Source of the DNA: JAFMDF01 sp965277445
GTDB lineage: Bacteria > Bacteroidota > Bacteroidia > Chitinophagales > Saprospiraceae
NCBI GenBank assembly: GCA_965277445.1
Contig: CBDICY010000032.1
Span: forward strand, 1,984,001 to 2,048,000
Length of the DNA stretch: 64,000 nucleotides
Direction: 5' to 3'
Shown here: piece by piece, positions 27,893-36,904 of the stretch
How the letters are laid out: each line of letters begins with the position of its first letter
Numbering within the stretch: position 1 is the first letter of the stretch
Translations under genes and position numbers: made by a program
Notes under the pieces: generated by a model
Told to the model about the DNA's origin: nothing
The model's input: the letters and a program-made list of their open reading frames with translations, nothing else
Databases searched by the model: none

Positions 27893-27961
27893 TTTATTGT
27901 TTTATTGTTGTAAGGTGTCAGCCTAGATGAACAATTTAACAATTTAACAATCAAACAATTT
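27893..27961. repeat. AACAATT/AACAATC short-word repeat
   Basis: The susC-susD spacer holds TTTATTGTTTTATTGTTG on one side and AACAATTTAACAATTTAAC plus CAAACAATT on the other, forming a loose inverted repeat. A related array of AACAATC units lies at about 56694-56746. Confidence 0.55.
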
Positions 27962-27965
27962 TTTA

Positions 27966-30900
27966 TTAAAATTTAACATTCAAGTTCAAACCATACGTTC
28001 GAGTAACTGGTACACCGAACATTTCTAAACCTTGACCATTACCAGTTGTATAAGTAGATTCTGGGTCAATGTTATCCGTCTTTTTCCATAATACCAATAA
28101 ATTTCTGGCAGCAAAGGAAAGTGTTATACCATCAACAGGTAAGTTACCTAAAGCACTTTTAGGAATGCTATAACCAATTACCACCTCTCTTAATTTAGCA
28201 AAACTAGCATCCTCAATAAATTCTTCAGAAATACTAGAATAAATTTTTTGGTAATAATCTTCTATATTTTCTGCTTGTACTGCACCAAGACCAGACTCTC
28301 TACCTGGTAAAGTCTCCTTGTTCAATCCTGCTAAGTAGGAATAAGCATTGGTCGCACTATAAATCTTACCGCCAGTCTTGATATCCACCAAGAAACCAAC
28401 ATTAACATCTCCAATTCTAAAGCTATTATTAATACCGAAAGAATTTGGATGTACGCCTGTTCCAAATGCCTGTAAGTCTCCTTGCACAGGTATTCCATTA
28501 TCATCTACCATAATATTGCCGCTTCCATCACGCGCATAAGCAAACCCCATAACTTGACTATATGGTAAGCCTTCTACTATATGGATATAGGCGTTTCTAG
28601 TTCTACTTTCTTCTAACCTGACAAACTCTCCATCATCTTCTGGGGTTAATAAACTAACAACTTTATTATTATTTCTAGCATAGTTAAAAGAAAGGTTCCA
28701 TCTAAAATTAGCGGTTCTAACTGGATTGACATTTAATAAGAATTCAATTCCCTTATTAGAAATCTTACCAACATTTACTGTTTTTTTACCATACCCAGAA
28801 GTACCAGAAATGGAAGCTTCTAAAATACCATCAACCGTTTCTCTATTATAATAAGCGAAATCTGCATTTACTCGACCTTTAAACATTCTTACATCTAGCC
28901 CAAATTCTAATTCCTTACTAGTAGAAGGTACTAATGCACCTGCTGGTACAGAATTATTAGCAATTGCACCTAAAGGATTGCCTAGGTGTCCTTGGTCACG
29001 GATACCATAGTTTAATCCTAGTTGGTAAGGATCTGTAGCGCCACCAACTTCTGCCCAGGAGGCTCTAACTTTAGCAAAATCAACGATAGCTGGTAAAGCA
29101 TCTCCTAAACCTTCTGAAAGGTCATAAGCAACCCCAAAAGAAGAATAAAGAATAGAATTCTCAGAATCTCTACCACTTGGGTCCGTCAATTGAGAGAACC
29201 AATCTTGTCTTGCTGTTGCCGTTAAATATAAAGCATTCATTAAACCAATTTCTGCTTGTGCAAAAACGGAATTTACTTGATATTGGCTGAAATCATAGTT
29301 AACAGACTGTTGAGCAGCATTTTTTATAGAATGTAAAAATGGTACATTAAAATTGTTTCCACTACCACCAAGGCTTTCATCTCTATTCTTTTGTTGGTTA
29401 GCACCTACAATGAAATCTAATGATACCGTTTCTGTAATAGCTTTATTATAGCGTAAAGTGGCCTCCAAATTGACTTCTTGCACCGTTCTGTTACCTTCAC
29501 TTATTTGTCCAAAAGCAGAATAACCTGTTCCATAAGGGGTTAAATTTGTTCTCCTTTCTGTAAATCTGTCAATCCCTACTTTACCCATTAATAATAATCC
29601 ATCAATCAATTCATACCCTAAAGTAGCATTACCATACATTCTATCTTTTTGGTTATTTCTCTGAAACTGATGAGCTACCCACCAAGGATTGGTGATGAAT
29701 TGATTATCGTTAACGACAAATTCAGTTCCTGACCCATCTGGATTCGCACCTAACTTATTAGGATCTCCTTTTATATCATTTATATTAATGTTTCTCGCTA
29801 ACATCACAGGAAAATAGTTTGGATTACCAGGAGAATCGGATAAACCTGAACGATTCTTAGTGTCTTCTTTTACGTAAGTACCAGTCAATGCTCCTCTCCA
29901 TTTACCTTTTTGTCCATTTACACTAGCAGAAAAAGACTTTCTGTCAATACCAGAATTTGGTATAATAGCTTGATTATCTAAATTGGTCATAGAAAAACGA
30001 TACCCTACATTTTCTGCACCTCCAGATATAGAAAGGGTATTGGTAAAAGTAGAACCTGTACGATAAAATCGACCCAAATTATCTCCAACATGAGAATAAG
30101 GACGAGATTGACCATCAGGCTGTAGCACACTACTACCATCAAACTTTTCGCCCCAAGAATATAGTGCACCTGCTAAAGCTTCTCCTTCATTCGAAGGTTT
30201 TTTGCCATTCCGTCCAGAACCATATTCCGTTTGGAAATCATAATTATCAAAGAAAGTCTCCGCTTGAAAATTAGAATTTAATTCTATTTGTAAACCTTGT
30301 CCTGCTTTACCTTTTTTAGTAGTGACTAAAATTACCCCATTACTAGCTCTGTAACCATATAGTGCAGAAGCTGTATTTCCTTTTAAGACAGAAATTTTCT
30401 CAATGTCATCAGAGTTTAAACTAGAGATTCCATCACCCCAATCTTGTCCACCCCACATTCCAGCAGAACCTAAATTGTCATTATTGATTGGTACACCATC
30501 CACAACAATTAATGGTTGATTATTACCAGCAATGTTACCATTACCTCTAATCACAATACGGGTAGAACCACCTGGACCAGTAGAAGGGTTACTTACGTTC
30601 ACCCCTGCAACTTTACCAGCAAGCGAATTACCTACATTGATTTCTTTAGCAACAGCCACTTCATCGCCACCTAACTCGGTAACAGAATAAGCTAATGCTC
30701 TTTTCTTTCGCTCAATACCTAAAGCAGTTACAACTACTTCATTTAGGTTAACCCCTTCTGACATGACCATGTCAATAATCGTCTGGTTGCCTATAGCAAC
30801 CGTTTGAGTTTCATAACCTGTGTAAGAAAATTCTAGGGAAGCACCACTAGCTACCGTGAGGTCATAATTGCCATCAAAATCGGTAATCGTACCATTAGAA

Positions 30901-31037
30901 GAACCTGCTTCTAGGACGTTTACGCCGATGAGTGCTTCTCCGCCTTCATCAGTAATAGTCCCAGATACACTAACTTGTGCTGAGAGGCTAACTGATGTGA
31001 CTAAAAGACACAACAGACTTAGTAAAAAATTTCTCAT
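27966..31037 (-). CDS. SusC/RagA family TonB-linked outer-membrane protein, pair 1
   Basis: This 1023-residue TonB-dependent transporter has a signal peptide (to about residue 20, SLSAQ), a carboxypeptidase-regulatory-like domain (GTITDEGGEALIGVNVLEAG, about 25-105), the TonB-box-like LNEVVVTALGIERKKRALAY, and a plug domain with the SusC signature GNNQPLIVVDGVPINND and ISVLKGNTASALYGYRASNG. The remainder is a 22-strand barrel ending TYGLNLNVKF. It moves its ligand across the outer membrane with TonB energy. Its N-terminal domain is close to that of the second SusC at 36905 (shared VNVLEAG(S/T)SNGTITDFDGNY). It diverges from the LacI-type gene, and a TGTGTNCGNACACA site lies upstream. Confidence 0.95.
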   Translation of the reverse strand: MRNFLLSLLCLLVTSVSLSAQVSVSGTITDEGGEALIGVNVLEAGSSNGTITDFDGNYDLTVASGASLEFSYTGYETQTVAIGNQTIIDMVMSEGVNLNEVVVTALGIERKKRALAYSVTELGGDEVAVAKEINVGNSLAGKVAGVNVSNPSTGPGGSTRIVIRGNGNIAGNNQPLIVVDGVPINNDNLGSAGMWGGQDWGDGISSLNSDDIEKISVLKGNTASALYGYRASNGVILVTTKKGKAGQGLQIELNSNFQAETFFDNYDFQTEYGSGRNGKKPSNEGEALAGALYSWGEKFDGSSVLQPDGQSRPYSHVGDNLGRFYRTGSTFTNTLSISGGAENVGYRFSMTNLDNQAIIPNSGIDRKSFSASVNGQKGKWRGALTGTYVKEDTKNRSGLSDSPGNPNYFPVMLARNININDIKGDPNKLGANPDGSGTEFVVNDNQFITNPWWVAHQFQRNNQKDRMYGNATLGYELIDGLLLMGKVGIDRFTERRTNLTPYGTGYSAFGQISEGNRTVQEVNLEATLRYNKAITETVSLDFIVGANQQKNRDESLGGSGNNFNVPFLHSIKNAAQQSVNYDFSQYQVNSVFAQAEIGLMNALYLTATARQDWFSQLTDPSGRDSENSILYSSFGVAYDLSEGLGDALPAIVDFAKVRASWAEVGGATDPYQLGLNYGIRDQGHLGNPLGAIANNSVPAGALVPSTSKELEFGLDVRMFKGRVNADFAYYNRETVDGILEASISGTSGYGKKTVNVGKISNKGIEFLLNVNPVRTANFRWNLSFNYARNNNKVVSLLTPEDDGEFVRLEESRTRNAYIHIVEGLPYSQVMGFAYARDGSGNIMVDDNGIPVQGDLQAFGTGVHPNSFGINNSFRIGDVNVGFLVDIKTGGKIYSATNAYSYLAGLNKETLPGRESGLGAVQAENIEDYYQKIYSSISEEFIEDASFAKLREVVIGYSIPKSALGNLPVDGITLSFAARNLLVLWKKTDNIDPESTYTTGNGQGLEMFGVPVTRTYGLNLNVKF

Positions 31038-31187
31038 GCGTTGAAATTTTAAGGTTTAATTAATTATAGTTTATTAAAAGGTAAGGATAGATAGTGGAAG
31101 TTTAAGTGAGCTCCACATCTATTCTTTGAGTCTAAAATGTTCAAAATGCGGGATATGTGTCGTAAATATAGAAAATAAGATTAAAAT

Positions 31188-31201
31188 TGTGTGCGAACAC
31201 G
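31188..31201. promoter_or_regulatory. Candidate LacI-type operator, susC 1 side
   Basis: TGTGTGCGAACACG has a central CG and matches TGTGTNCGNACACA at 11 of 12 fixed positions. It is about 150 bases upstream of the susC 1 ATG and about 43 bases upstream of the putative -33 element. Confidence 0.6.
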
Positions 31202-31336
31202 TAATTATTTTTAAAATAAAAATTATTTGTTTATATGAATATCTTGTATTTTATGGGGCGATTTAGAAATAATAAAATATTTTAATAATTAAACTATATG
31301 AAAATCATATGCAATTTTCACCAATAATACGATTTT

Positions 31337-31350
31337 TGTTTCCGAACACA
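31337..31350. promoter_or_regulatory. Candidate LacI-type operator, second site in divergent region
   Basis: TGTTTCCGAACACA matches TGTGTNCGNACACA at 11 of 12 fixed positions. It is 149 bases from the first site, so a looped complex is possible (inference). Confidence 0.5.
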
Positions 31351-31639
31351 TGTATATACATCGAAATTTGAGCATTGAAAAGATAACTAGCCGATTACAA
31401 TTTCTTTCTTTCCAAATTAGATTAGTTTTTAAGAGTTTGTTTTTGGAGATGAAAAAGATGTGTTTTTGGTCTGATGATCTCAAATTTCTTCGGAATAGTC
31501 GTAGTTATTACCAATAAATTTGAGGAAATCAGGGTGAAAAAGACACTTTTTTAGCCCGAAAGATAAATTTCTAACAAGCTCTATTTTTTTGTGATTATCT
31601 TTGCTTGCCAACTATTGGGCAAAAACTACAGTCGGATAA

Positions 31640-32728
31640 ATGAAAAAAAGAATTAGAATTATAGACGTTGCTGAAAAAGCAGGGGTTTCTAAAGGAACTG
31701 TTGATCGGGTTATTCATAAAAGAGGGCATGTTGCACCAGCCGTTAAAAAGAGAGTATTAGCGGTAATGGAAGAATTAGATTATCGACCGAATGTAATTGC
31801 AAGTGCATTGGCGTATAATCGGGTTTGGAAAATTGCGGCGCTACTACCGAGCCCTGATGTTGATGCCTTTTGGCAACAGCCTAAAAATGGAATTCAAAAA
31901 GGATTGAATTCTACGATGGATTATGGGATTAATGTGGATTTTTTTCATTTCCCTGATGCAGACACCAATGCTTTTGCCAATCGCTGTGATGAGATTCTCA
32001 CAGGCAATTACGATGCGGTGTTAGTTGCCCCTATTTATTATAACGAATCACATAAGTTTCTGAATGAATGTGAAGAGATTGGTTTGAAGTATTTTTTAAT
32101 CAATACTTACTTAAAGAGAGGAGATACTTCTTTTCAATGCTATATAGGACAAGATTCTTATCAGAGTGGAGTATTAGCCGCTAAATTATTAGATTTTGGT
32201 ATTGAGAATGGGGATGCGGTGATGGTCTTACATTTAGAAAAAGGCGTTTATAATTCCAAGCATTTATTAGAAAAAGAGCAAGGGTTCCAGAATTACTTTA
32301 TTGATCACTCTAGTCGAAATATACAGATTATTAAAACGAGTTATGAAAACCCAACAAATACGAATGCTTTTAGAAAATTCATCAATTATCAATTAAAAAG
32401 TTACCCTAATTTAAAAGGGATTTTTGTCACGACTTCTAGATTATATCAATTGGTTGATGTGTTATCAGAAGGACAAGCAGAAAAAATAAAGTTAGTGGGT
32501 TTTGACCTAATTCCAGAAAATTTAGCTTATTTGCGAGCAGAAAAAATTAATTTTTTAATCAATCAAAATCCTGCTAAACAAGGCTATTTAGGTATCCTTA
32601 ATATTTTTGAACATCTAGTCAGAAAAAAAGAGATTACGCCTATTCAGCATTTACCTTTAGATGTAGTCATGCAAGAAAATTTAAGCTATTACTTGGAGGC
32701 AGATGAGAAGATTCATTTGATGATATAG
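31640..32728 (+). CDS. LacI-family transcriptional regulator
   Basis: This 362-residue cytosolic regulator has the LacI helix-turn-helix at residues 4-50 (IIDVAEKAGVSKGTVDRVI, then hinge helix NVIASALAYN). A periplasmic-binding-protein-like effector domain follows from about residue 63 (WKIAALLPSPDVDAFW), of the sugar-binding type with VLVAPIYYNESHKFL and GIFVTTSRLYQLVDVL. Members bind palindromic operators with a central CG and release or bind DNA when a sugar or related ligand is present. The gene diverges from susC 1. Sites matching TGTGTNCGNACACA near susC 1, susC 2 and the enolase-family gene make it the likely regulator of all three (inference). Confidence 0.92.
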   Translation: MKKRIRIIDVAEKAGVSKGTVDRVIHKRGHVAPAVKKRVLAVMEELDYRPNVIASALAYNRVWKIAALLPSPDVDAFWQQPKNGIQKGLNSTMDYGINVDFFHFPDADTNAFANRCDEILTGNYDAVLVAPIYYNESHKFLNECEEIGLKYFLINTYLKRGDTSFQCYIGQDSYQSGVLAAKLLDFGIENGDAVMVLHLEKGVYNSKHLLEKEQGFQNYFIDHSSRNIQIIKTSYENPTNTNAFRKFINYQLKSYPNLKGIFVTTSRLYQLVDVLSEGQAEKIKLVGFDLIPENLAYLRAEKINFLINQNPAKQGYLGILNIFEHLVRKKEITPIQHLPLDVVMQENLSYYLEADEKIHLMI

Positions 32729-32737
32729 CGGAGGATA

Positions 32738-32868
32738 CTCAACTTCAACTTCAAACTCAATTTCAACCTCAAAAAAGGGAAGCAAATTTGAAGAAAAGAT
32801 GTTTCCTTTATACCCGATATTCCTAGTCTCCAAACTAGGAATCATTATCTAGTCGTCTCCTGACGACT
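32738..32868. repeat. Short-word repeat and paired hairpins
   Basis: The spacer 32729-32901 starts with repeated CTTCAACTTCAAACTCAA-type words. CCTAGTCTCCAAACTAGG (32822-32839) and AGTCGTCTCCTGACGACT (32851-32868) then form two hairpins. The same pair in weaker form lies at 18240-18280. These hairpins sit between converging genes and may also help stop transcription. Confidence 0.65.
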
Positions 32869-32901
32869 CATGCGATGAGAACTTACAAATCTCACTTTTT
32901 T

Positions 32902-35103
32902 CTACCTCAAAAGACTCACATCTCCCTGTAATAAAGTCGTTTCTCCATTCTCAAGCAATAAAATAATTTGATACCAAAAAACGGCAGGATTTAATAATCG
33001 CCCTTTAAAAGCCCCATCCCATTTAGGCATTGTATTATTGGTGGTATAAACTAAATTGCCCCAACGGTCAGTTATTTGGACGGTGCTAACTTGTTGGATA
33101 CTGGTTGGGTTGGGTAAAGAAATTTCAAAAAAATCATTGATGCCATCGCCATTCGGAGAAAAAGCATTTGGAATATATACGGTAGTATTTTCGCAAAGGG
33201 GCAATGAGGTAGTAGGGCTTGGTAAATTAATGATGGTAGATAAAAGACAATTCTGTGCATCAGTAATAGTTAATGCATAGTCTCCAATTTTTAGATTAGT
33301 AGGCGCTAATAGATTATCAACCATTGTAGACCAACGAATATCATAAGGCATTTCTCCACCAGTTATCATTAAGGAAATATTGCCGTCTTCACTTTCTGGA
33401 CAACTAGGAGGAATGACCTCATAAGTAAGTTCCATACCTATATCTGTAACTAAACCCATACCTAATGCCTGACCCTGACAAGCTGCATCTGTAAATTCAA
33501 TTAATTCGTACTTTCCAGCTTGATTAACAGGCAATCTAAAATCGGTATCAAAAATATTGTTTATTAAAATGGACGAATCACGATCAATAGTATAAGTAAA
33601 GGACCAAGGGGGCAAGCCCGTAAAAGTTAGGGGCAAAGCTAAGTCTGCTTGCCCTTCGCAATAATCAATATCACCAGAAAGCGTTGCCGTTGGAATTGCT
33701 TGAATGTTTACGAGGACACTATCCGAAATACTATTTTGACAAAAATCAGTAAGGCTTAGCTTATAAGTAGTTGACACTTGAATGAGTTCAGTTAGACTAG
33801 AATCGGTAGAACCATCATTCCACTGGTAATTAAATGGAGGAACGCCGTCATTTATTTGTGGTTGAATAGTGAAAATTTGATCGGCACAGGCATTTAGTAT
33901 GGGGAAAGAAATTCCTGGCGGTCGAGCATCTGCTAAGCGTAAAGTCGCCTGACTACCGCCTTCACATTTACAAACTTGTTGCAGATCTAAAGTAAGCGTT
34001 TCTATATTTTCTATTTCATCATCAAGAAAAGATTCGATAGGCAAAACGAAATTATTTTGACCAGCAGGAATAATTATGGAGCGTTCAATAATTTGGAAAT
34101 CTATGCCTTCTAAGGCGGAAGAAGTATTGTTGATAATAAAATCAACTGGTAAAACTTCGTTTCTATTGCTACCTGTCGGACGAGTAAAGACAAACTGTCC
34201 ATCTGCACAATTTTCGTAGGCAATCGTATCTGTGCGAGTAGGAACAATTGCTTTGACTTTGACTAATTCTCCTAAATCAAAACTTTTAGACCGCAAAAAA
34301 ACAGCCGAATCTAATTTGTCATCCCCCACATCTCCAACCACTAATCGGAGATGATAAGTCTCGCAAGGGATGACCGTAAAACGGGCAGTTAAGGGTACAG
34401 TAAACCCATCATATTCAATGGTATTTACATGGTTTGGGCTAAAAGGAGTTTGACAACTATTCGCATCTCCTTCTAATTCGTTTTTTACATAACTATCATT
34501 ATTAAGGATATGATTGACCGTATTAATGGATACAAATTCTTCGGAATCAGGCAGTCGAGCGACGTTAATAGCGCCATCTTTAAACTCACCATTAATGCCA
34601 GGGCCACTCACAAAAAAACCAAAAACATCATTGAAAATAGTGCCTACAAATTCACAATATTCTTCGGAAGCAAATACATATTGGAAAGACACTTGATTGG
34701 ATAAAGGAACAAAATCAAATTCAATTACCGTTACATCAAATAACTGATTGGTAGCTATTTTTGATAAATCTTCATCTATTGAATTATTGGCAAAAGAAGC
34801 CGTTGCCTCTACTGATTCATTAGGTCCTTCTGCTAGTTTTACATCTCCTGTAGATAGTATAATTCCATCAGGAAAGCCAATCACATTCCCTGCATTCTCG
34901 AATTCTCCAAAACTAATGGGTTCACCCGATGCTTGAATATTGCTGACATTTTTGCAGTCTCCTTTAATGAAAATTTCTTTGATTAATTCAACGGCGTTAC
35001 TGTTTTGGGTAGTCACTAAACTGCCACCATTTGATTGTGCTAATAGACTCGCTGTATAGCAAAGAAAAATTAAATGGAGTAGAATTGGCTTTTCACAGTT
35101 CAT
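32902..35103 (-). CDS. Choice-of-anchor L protein with gliding-motility (T9SS type B) C-terminus
   Basis: This 733-residue secreted protein has a signal peptide (to about residue 22, SLLAQ). A choice-of-anchor L domain follows (about 45-270: GFPDGIILSTGDV, then VSFQYVFASEEYCEF and FNDVFGFFVSGPG). The middle has PKD/SprB-like repeats (FNYQWNDGSTDSSLTELI; GEMPYDIRWST near 590). The C-terminal gliding-motility-associated domain begins VYIPNAFSPNGDGINDFFEI and contains DRWGNLVYTT. The C-terminus directs export by T9SS and attachment to the surface. SprB-type repeats suggest an adhesin. It is transcribed alone toward the LacI-type gene. Confidence 0.88.
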   Translation of the reverse strand: MNCEKPILLHLIFLCYTASLLAQSNGGSLVTTQNSNAVELIKEIFIKGDCKNVSNIQASGEPISFGEFENAGNVIGFPDGIILSTGDVKLAEGPNESVEATASFANNSIDEDLSKIATNQLFDVTVIEFDFVPLSNQVSFQYVFASEEYCEFVGTIFNDVFGFFVSGPGINGEFKDGAINVARLPDSEEFVSINTVNHILNNDSYVKNELEGDANSCQTPFSPNHVNTIEYDGFTVPLTARFTVIPCETYHLRLVVGDVGDDKLDSAVFLRSKSFDLGELVKVKAIVPTRTDTIAYENCADGQFVFTRPTGSNRNEVLPVDFIINNTSSALEGIDFQIIERSIIIPAGQNNFVLPIESFLDDEIENIETLTLDLQQVCKCEGGSQATLRLADARPPGISFPILNACADQIFTIQPQINDGVPPFNYQWNDGSTDSSLTELIQVSTTYKLSLTDFCQNSISDSVLVNIQAIPTATLSGDIDYCEGQADLALPLTFTGLPPWSFTYTIDRDSSILINNIFDTDFRLPVNQAGKYELIEFTDAACQGQALGMGLVTDIGMELTYEVIPPSCPESEDGNISLMITGGEMPYDIRWSTMVDNLLAPTNLKIGDYALTITDAQNCLLSTIINLPSPTTSLPLCENTTVYIPNAFSPNGDGINDFFEISLPNPTSIQQVSTVQITDRWGNLVYTTNNTMPKWDGAFKGRLLNPAVFWYQIILLLENGETTLLQGDVSLLR

Positions 35104-35280
35104 TTTTTAGTGTTTTTGCCGTTTAGAATAGGTCTATATATATTAGAACTATCAAGATACTTAATAAAAATGAGTAAACTATGTTTTAAATCATCCCAAT
35201 TTCGTCAAGAAAGAGACAAGTAAAAGGGGAGAATGCTAAAAAACATTAAAAAAACAGTACCTTTTCCTAAAATAAACTTC

Positions 35281-36342
35281 ATGACTCGATTCGATATTGC
35301 TATTCTTTTTTTTACTATTTTTCTATGCTGCCTTTCTTGTAATAAAGGCACACCTGCTTTTGTAGAAAATCCAGATGTTTGGTTTATTCCCAAATTAGAA
35401 GTCTATGAAGGGGCGGGACGAGATGCGATTGCCTCGGTGAATGAACCTAAATTCACCACCATCGAAGCGACTCAATTTATGGACGAGGAAGATTTAGTAA
35501 CAGTATTACAAATAGGCGAGGAAATCAAAGCTTATCCGCATCCGATTTTAGATTACCACGAAATTATTAATGATGAAGTTGGCGGACTTCCAGTAGCTAT
35601 TAATTATTGTCCTTTTACAGGGACAGGCATGGCTTGGGAGCGAACTTTTAATGGAGATACGACCACTTTTGGTGTAAGTGGATTGCTATATAATTCTAAC
35701 TTAATGCCCTTCGATCGATCGACAGAAACGATTTGGTCCCAATTAGCCTTAAAAGGGGTTAATGGCGAACTTTTAGGAAAATCAGCGATTGTACATTCTA
35801 TGACAGAAATGCCTTGGAGTACATGGAAAAGGCTATTTCCCACAGGTAAAGTTTTGTCAAAAGATACAGGCTTTGATTTAATTTATGGAGATTATCCTTA
35901 CCTTGATTTTAGAACCAATAACGACTTTTTTGTTTTTCCTGTTACGAATACAGATACTAGATTGCCTAATAAAGAAAGAGTGCTAGGGGTAATTGATGCC
36001 AATGAAACTAGAATTTTTCGCTTTAGCTCTTTTACTGAAAAAGACGAAATTCAAATAATTCACAATTTTTTTATGGGTAGAAAAATAGCTGTTTTGGGGA
36101 GTGCTACACAAGGCATTATGGGCGTCCTCTCTGCTCGTTTAAAAGATGGAACGCCGATTGAATTTTTACCTACCGTCAACGAGCATAATTTATTAGTAGA
36201 TACCAATGGCAATGAGTGGACGATTTTAGGAAAAGCAGTTAGTGGTGATTTGCAAGGCACACAATTAGAGATGCCTAAATCTTTTATGGGCTATTGGTTT
36301 TCCTTCGCAATTTTTTATCCGAATTTGGATATTTATGAATAA
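35281..36342 (+). CDS. DUF3179 domain-containing lipoprotein
   Basis: This 353-residue protein starts with a lipoprotein signal (MTRFDIAILFFTIFLCCLSC, Cys20). An in-frame ATG at 35233 would add 16 residues that spoil the signal, so 35281 is preferred. The DUF3179 domain is clear: EVGGLPVAINYCPFTGTGMAWER, with the conserved NYCP Cys, and later EMPWSTWKRLFPTGKVLS and GYWFSFAIFYPN at the C-terminus. Family members are periplasmic or surface proteins of unknown activity. It lies between the adhesin-like gene and susC 2 and is followed by a hairpin. Confidence 0.82.
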   Translation: MTRFDIAILFFTIFLCCLSCNKGTPAFVENPDVWFIPKLEVYEGAGRDAIASVNEPKFTTIEATQFMDEEDLVTVLQIGEEIKAYPHPILDYHEIINDEVGGLPVAINYCPFTGTGMAWERTFNGDTTTFGVSGLLYNSNLMPFDRSTETIWSQLALKGVNGELLGKSAIVHSMTEMPWSTWKRLFPTGKVLSKDTGFDLIYGDYPYLDFRTNNDFFVFPVTNTDTRLPNKERVLGVIDANETRIFRFSSFTEKDEIQIIHNFFMGRKIAVLGSATQGIMGVLSARLKDGTPIEFLPTVNEHNLLVDTNGNEWTILGKAVSGDLQGTQLEMPKSFMGYWFSFAIFYPNLDIYE

Positions 36343-36411
36343 GTCGATTTTTTTGAAGCGACTGTTTTTTAGCAACATTTATTTGTGATTCCTAAAATAA
36401 ATCATAAAAAA

Positions 36412-36444
36412 AGCACTTTCAAAACTTAACTTTCTGGAAGTGCT
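36412..36444. terminator. Hairpin after DUF3179 gene
   Basis: AGCACTTTC pairs with GGAAGTGCT (one mismatch). The T run lies on the minus-strand side, so it looks stronger for minus-strand transcripts, but it may also end the DUF3179 message. Confidence 0.45.
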
Positions 36445-36556
36445 AAATTCTTGAATAAAGATCTATTGTCTTAATTATATGGACTATAACTATATCACAA
36501 ATTCAAGAAAAAAGAGGAATATGAATATTGTTTATGCTAAAAATAAGAAATAGATA

Positions 36557-36570
36557 TGTGTTCGTGCACG
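36557..36570. promoter_or_regulatory. Degenerate LacI-type operator with palindrome TTCGTGCACGAA
   Basis: TGTGTTCGTGCACG matches the left half of TGTGTNCGNACACA and part of the right. Overlapping it, TTCGTGCACGAA (36561-36572) is a perfect 12-base palindrome, so this may be a shifted or separate site. It lies 241 bases before the susC 2-side site at 36798. Confidence 0.4.
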
Positions 36571-36797
36571 AAAAGAGGTTAAAAATGAACTTATTATATA
36601 TTTTATTTAAATATAGATTAAGTATTTAGCTTTAAGCGTTAATATAAGTTAAAAACAAAATATGCAAACATATATATTGTTATTGATTAAAATACGTACT
36701 TTATATTTCTTGTATTAAGTATAATTTAGTTAAAAGTATTAAATATATAGAAAATGTATTCACAAATCCTTATTTAAAAACGTTCTATAAAAAAATT

Positions 36798-36811
36798 TGT
36801 GTTCGCACACA
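36798..36811. promoter_or_regulatory. Candidate LacI-type operator, susC 2
   Basis: TGTGTTCGCACACA matches TGTGTNCGNACACA at all 12 fixed positions. The palindrome extends to TTGTGT...ACACAA. It ends 93 bases before the susC 2 ATG at 36905. Confidence 0.65.
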
Positions 36812-36904
36812 ATTATTTAATATTTTTTATTACATTTAGGCTTTAATTAAAATCCCAACTGAACATATTTTTCATTCTATTTTTAATAATAAAATTATTT
36901 GCTT

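Larger units (their letters stand above)
31038..31639. promoter_or_regulatory. Divergent control region of susC 1 and LacI-type gene
   Basis: This 602-base spacer holds no gene. On the minus strand TTTG (31142-31145) and TAGATGTG (31114-31121) are 20 bases apart and resemble the Bacteroidota -33/-7 promoter for susC. On the plus strand TATCTTTG (31596-31603) matches the -7 consensus TAnnTTTG, 36 bases before the LacI-type ATG. Two candidate operators lie between them. Confidence 0.5.
36343..36904. promoter_or_regulatory. Control region of susC/susD operon 2
   Basis: This 562-base AT-rich spacer has no gene. It begins with a hairpin (36412-36444, AGCACTT pairs with AAGTGCT), which could end the DUF3179 transcript. 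It then contains two LacI-type sites (36557-36570 and 36798-36811) ahead of susC 2. No convincing -33/-7 pair was found. Confidence 0.5.
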